A stretch of 6,568 nucleotides of DNA. Source: an uncultured Lachnospiraceae bacterium. GTDB taxonomy: Bacteria > Bacillota > Clostridia > Lachnospirales > Lachnospiraceae. The stretch spans positions 1 to 6,568 of the forward strand of contig CAJOLO010000083.1 in the NCBI GenBank assembly GCA_905235345.1, in the 5' to 3' direction. Shown here piece after piece: positions 4,115-6,568 of this stretch (position 1 is the first letter of the stretch; the number at the start of each line of letters is the position of its first letter). A model generated the notes under the pieces. The model ran no database searches. It had not been told where the DNA came from and saw nothing but the letters and a program-made list of their open reading frames with translations. A program made the translations under genes and the position numbers.

Positions 4115-6568
4115 CTATGCAACGGATTCATGGCTCGTTCTGCGAATAATATCATCCTGCAGATCCTCACTCAGATTCACAAAGTACGCAGAGTAACCTG
4201 CCACACGCACAATCAGATTGCGATACTGTTCCGGATGTGCCTTAGCATCTAAAAGTGTCTCCTGTGAAATCACATTGAACTGTATGTGCCACAATTTCAG
4301 ATCACACCAGCTCTTTATCAGATGAACAAGTCTCTCCGTCCCGGCTTCTCCCGCAAGTGAAGCATTGGAAAACTTCAGATTAAGAAGTCTTGCTGCCCTG
4401 TTATAATGACTCGTGTTCTTTGTATGATAGTTGGACATCAATACAGCAGTCGGACCATTAACATCTGCTCCATGTGCAGCGGATGTACCATCAGAAAGTG
4501 CAGTTCCCTCAAGTCTTCCATCCGGCAAAGCAGATACTATTCTTCCCATGGCAACATTGGCCGATACGGGAACATAACGCACATCGATAATCAGATTATC
4601 CTGAATCCTGCCTACTTCACGCTGCGCTACCTGAGTTGCTATTAGATCGATTTCCTTTGCAATGGAATCCACGCTTTCATCATTATTCCCATATGCCGGA
4701 GAATGGATCAGACGCTGACGAAGTACCTCATACCCCTCGTAATCCGCATCCATTGCAGTAACCAATTCCTCTAACGTAGTGTAAGACTGTTCGTAGACAT
4801 TCTTACGGATTGCTGACAAAGAATCTACTGTTGTAGCATAACCTACCATGTCAAAAAATGCAAGGTCTAACGCATCCTTCTGTTTAAGGGAATGCAGGTC
4901 AGCATGATTCTTTCTGCACAATCCATGAAGAACAGATCCAAACGGAGATGCAAAATGATTCTCCCGTACTCTGTGAACATAACCGATCTGCTCGCATGTC
5001 TTCGTAATATAGTACTCCTCCTGTTTCTTGAATGCATCGTAGAATTTATCCCATGTGGTAAACTCGGAAAGTTCCCCTGTCTCAATCGTCAGAAGTTCAT
5101 CTCCATATGCCTTCATCCTGCCGTTTCTAAGTGTCAACTCGATAAGCGCCGCAAGATTAATAGCCGGACCCTTAGATGTCCATGTTTCACGATTGACAAG
5201 TCTTGTCTCGGTACAACCGGAAACCGAATAATCATTGGCCTCTTTCAGCTCCGCGCCCTTTTGCAGATATACCGGAATAATCTCATCATCATTCAAAAGC
5301 TTAGGATGTCCGGTACCCTCCTTGATGGTCTTAGCAATCTCTGTAAGAAACCGTTCCGGTGATTTGTTGTGTACACGTGCAGCAAGATCCGGATAGTCCA
5401 ATGGAAGGTCTCTCTTATTCTCAAGGAAAATATATGATAATTCGTTGGTCGCATCCTCTCCGTCAGGTGTCAGACCTCCTATTGTAACAGCTTCCCAGTG
5501 TGCATAACCGTTACTGAAGGCTCCGCCGGCAGGACTAACGTACACGTCACGGAATTGTGCCATGCCAATCCACAGGCAAGACAACAGTTCCTTAACCTCA
5601 TGATCGGTGATACGTCCTTTTTCAATATCCTGCTTGTAATAAGGATACAGATATTGATCCATTCGTCCGTTGGATATTGTACCGCCGGTCTTTTGCTCCA
5701 GACGTGAAAACATCTGCATAAAATACTGGGACTGTACCGCCTCACGGAAGGTTCTTGCCGGATATCGCGGAACCCACTCTGTAATCTCCGCAATCGTAAG
5801 AAGCTCCTGCTTTCTGGTTGCATCCTCCGTCTGTAAAGCCAATTCCTTTGCCTTCTTACTGTAGCGGTCAGCATAAACCATAATAGCTTCTGTGACAAGA
5901 ATCTGTCCTTCCAGGAAATCACGCTCTTTCTCCAGCTGTGCTTTCGTCTCATCCGAAAGCATAGATGACTTTAAGGTTGCCTCAACAACCTCTTTCTCAC
6001 TTCTGGCCTCTTGCTGCAGTGAGAGGAAGCCTCGTTCCAATCCCACTTTGTAATCATGTACCCACTGTGTAGCTGAATTCATAGTTGCTGTCTCATTGAT
6101 AAGGAAACGTGAACGTGTCACCTGCTTCGGATCAAATGTCAGGCGAAGCAAATCCTCCGGAAGAGCCGCCGCAAAATCATCATAATAGCTCTTATCCTTC
6201 CAGTATGGTGCCACCTCTTCAATCAGATACTTGCGATCCTCCGGTCGAAGAATAAATGATGCTTCCGCACGATCGTCTAATACCTCCTGAAGATTCGACA
6301 AAAAACATCCATCCAACTCCGGATACAGAATTCCGTAACGCTCAGGTCCACCCACCTGTCCGACTAACAACTGGTCATCCTCAATCCTGATTTCAATATT
6401 CTTAGCAATATGAAGCAGTGCTTTAGCAAACCTCAGACTCAGATCTTCTCCCTCTGTCTGCTTAAATGACTCGGTAAAATACTTCGCTCTGTTGATATCA
6501 ATATAAGTCCCCTTTTCCTGCAAACGATTATAAAGCTTCTCAACCCTCTCAGTTTCAAATTTAATCTT
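4115..6568 (-). CDS. Glycyl radical enzyme (PFL-like lyase/dehydratase family), substrate unassigned; N-terminus cut by window edge
   Basis: The visible 817 residues (numbered from the edge) cover nearly the whole enzyme. The frame stays open to 6568 and the N-terminal wording fits the first ~25 residues of the family, so only a short piece with the start codon is missing. The PFL-like barrel ends in the active loop VSGCTE, with the thiyl Cys452 and general-base Glu454. The C-terminal glycine radical domain carries RVAGYSAYF with radical Gly791, then NLSEDLQDDIIRRT. Such enzymes cleave C-C, C-O, C-N or C-S bonds in anaerobes after activation by the downstream radical SAM protein. The Cys-x-Glu pair argues for an eliminating GRE rather than pyruvate formate-lyase, which has Cys-Cys. 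CTE rather than CVE, and wording such as GTALSDGTSAAHGADVNGPT (688-707), recall isethionate sulfite-lyase-like proteins, from memory only. Oxygen-sensitive and cytosolic. No microcompartment or substrate-handling gene is visible to fix the reaction. Confidence 0.93.
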   Translation of the reverse strand, partial: KIKFETERVEKLYNRLQEKGTYIDINRAKYFTESFKQTEGEDLSLRFAKALLHIAKNIEIRIEDDQLLVGQVGGPERYGILYPELDGCFLSNLQEVLDDRAEASFILRPEDRKYLIEEVAPYWKDKSYYDDFAAALPEDLLRLTFDPKQVTRSRFLINETATMNSATQWVHDYKVGLERGFLSLQQEARSEKEVVEATLKSSMLSDETKAQLEKERDFLEGQILVTEAIMVYADRYSKKAKELALQTEDATRKQELLTIAEITEWVPRYPARTFREAVQSQYFMQMFSRLEQKTGGTISNGRMDQYLYPYYKQDIEKGRITDHEVKELLSCLWIGMAQFRDVYVSPAGGAFSNGYAHWEAVTIGGLTPDGEDATNELSYIFLENKRDLPLDYPDLAARVHNKSPERFLTEIAKTIKEGTGHPKLLNDDEIIPVYLQKGAELKEANDYSVSGCTETRLVNRETWTSKGPAINLAALIELTLRNGRMKAYGDELLTIETGELSEFTTWDKFYDAFKKQEEYYITKTCEQIGYVHRVRENHFASPFGSVLHGLCRKNHADLHSLKQKDALDLAFFDMVGYATTVDSLSAIRKNVYEQSYTTLEELVTAMDADYEGYEVLRQRLIHSPAYGNNDESVDSIAKEIDLIATQVAQREVGRIQDNLIIDVRYVPVSANVAMGRIVSALPDGRLEGTALSDGTSAAHGADVNGPTAVLMSNYHTKNTSHYNRAARLLNLKFSNASLAGEAGTERLVHLIKSWCDLKLWHIQFNVISQETLLDAKAHPEQYRNLIVRVAGYSAYFVNLSEDLQDDIIRRTSHESVA

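Noticed and set aside
4892..5362. Plus-strand open frame of 156 codons opposite the glycyl radical enzyme
   Set aside because: It lies wholly antisense to a certain gene, shows no recognisable domain, and has Cys/Arg/Ile-rich composition typical of an antisense shadow. The same holds for 2242-2676, 1202-1633 and 3095-3454.
6521..6523. TTG as the start codon of the glycyl radical enzyme
   Set aside because: The frame continues upstream to the window edge with family-like residues, and there is no ribosome site before the TTG. The real start lies outside.

Overview
The window looks like a chromosomal stretch from a gut-type anaerobic Firmicute, most likely Lachnospiraceae. The reasons are the moderately AT-rich DNA, strong AGGAGG-type ribosome binding sites, a glycyl radical enzyme with its activase, a suf cluster headed by an Rrf2 regulator, and a short hairpin repeat of a style I recall from clostridial genomes. 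The genus is inference. All six genes lie on the minus strand, so transcription runs from high to low coordinates.

Right part (6568 to 2987): a glycyl radical enzyme (GRE), cut at its N-terminus by the window edge, ends in a strong intrinsic terminator (4019-4084). Its radical-SAM activating enzyme follows, after a leader with two adjacent hairpins (3914-3975). The activase installs the glycyl radical on the GRE, so the two form one functional pair. The terminator between them would let the enzyme be made in excess of the activase. The substrate is not known. The active-site wording (Gly-Cys-Thr-Glu) and the C-terminal third remind me of the isethionate sulfite-lyase-like branch, but this is from memory only.

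Middle (2837 to 1036): a six-helix membrane diguanylate cyclase with an intact GGDEY site but no RxxD inhibitory site. Next is the substrate-binding S component of an ECF vitamin transporter, with its own good promoter, an operator-like palindrome over the -35 box and a roughly 100-base leader that can fold. I see no functional link between these two genes and the GRE pair.

Left part (853 to 1): an IscR-like Rrf2 regulator with conserved cysteine ligands, then the first 75 codons of sufC, the ATPase of the SUF iron-sulfur assembly machine. The regulator has a near-consensus promoter whose spacer holds a perfect 13-base palindrome, probably its autoregulatory operator. The 188-base spacer before sufC is layered: an imperfect duplication of the end of the regulator gene, a 32-base palindrome, and a 63-base hairpin repeat apparently inserted into that palindrome with an 8-base target duplication.

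Most of the window is ordinary core metabolism. The best candidates for something undescribed are the unassigned GRE, its activase with a reduced auxiliary cluster domain, the structured activase leader, and the nested repeat before sufC. No gene-free stretch exceeds 300 bases.
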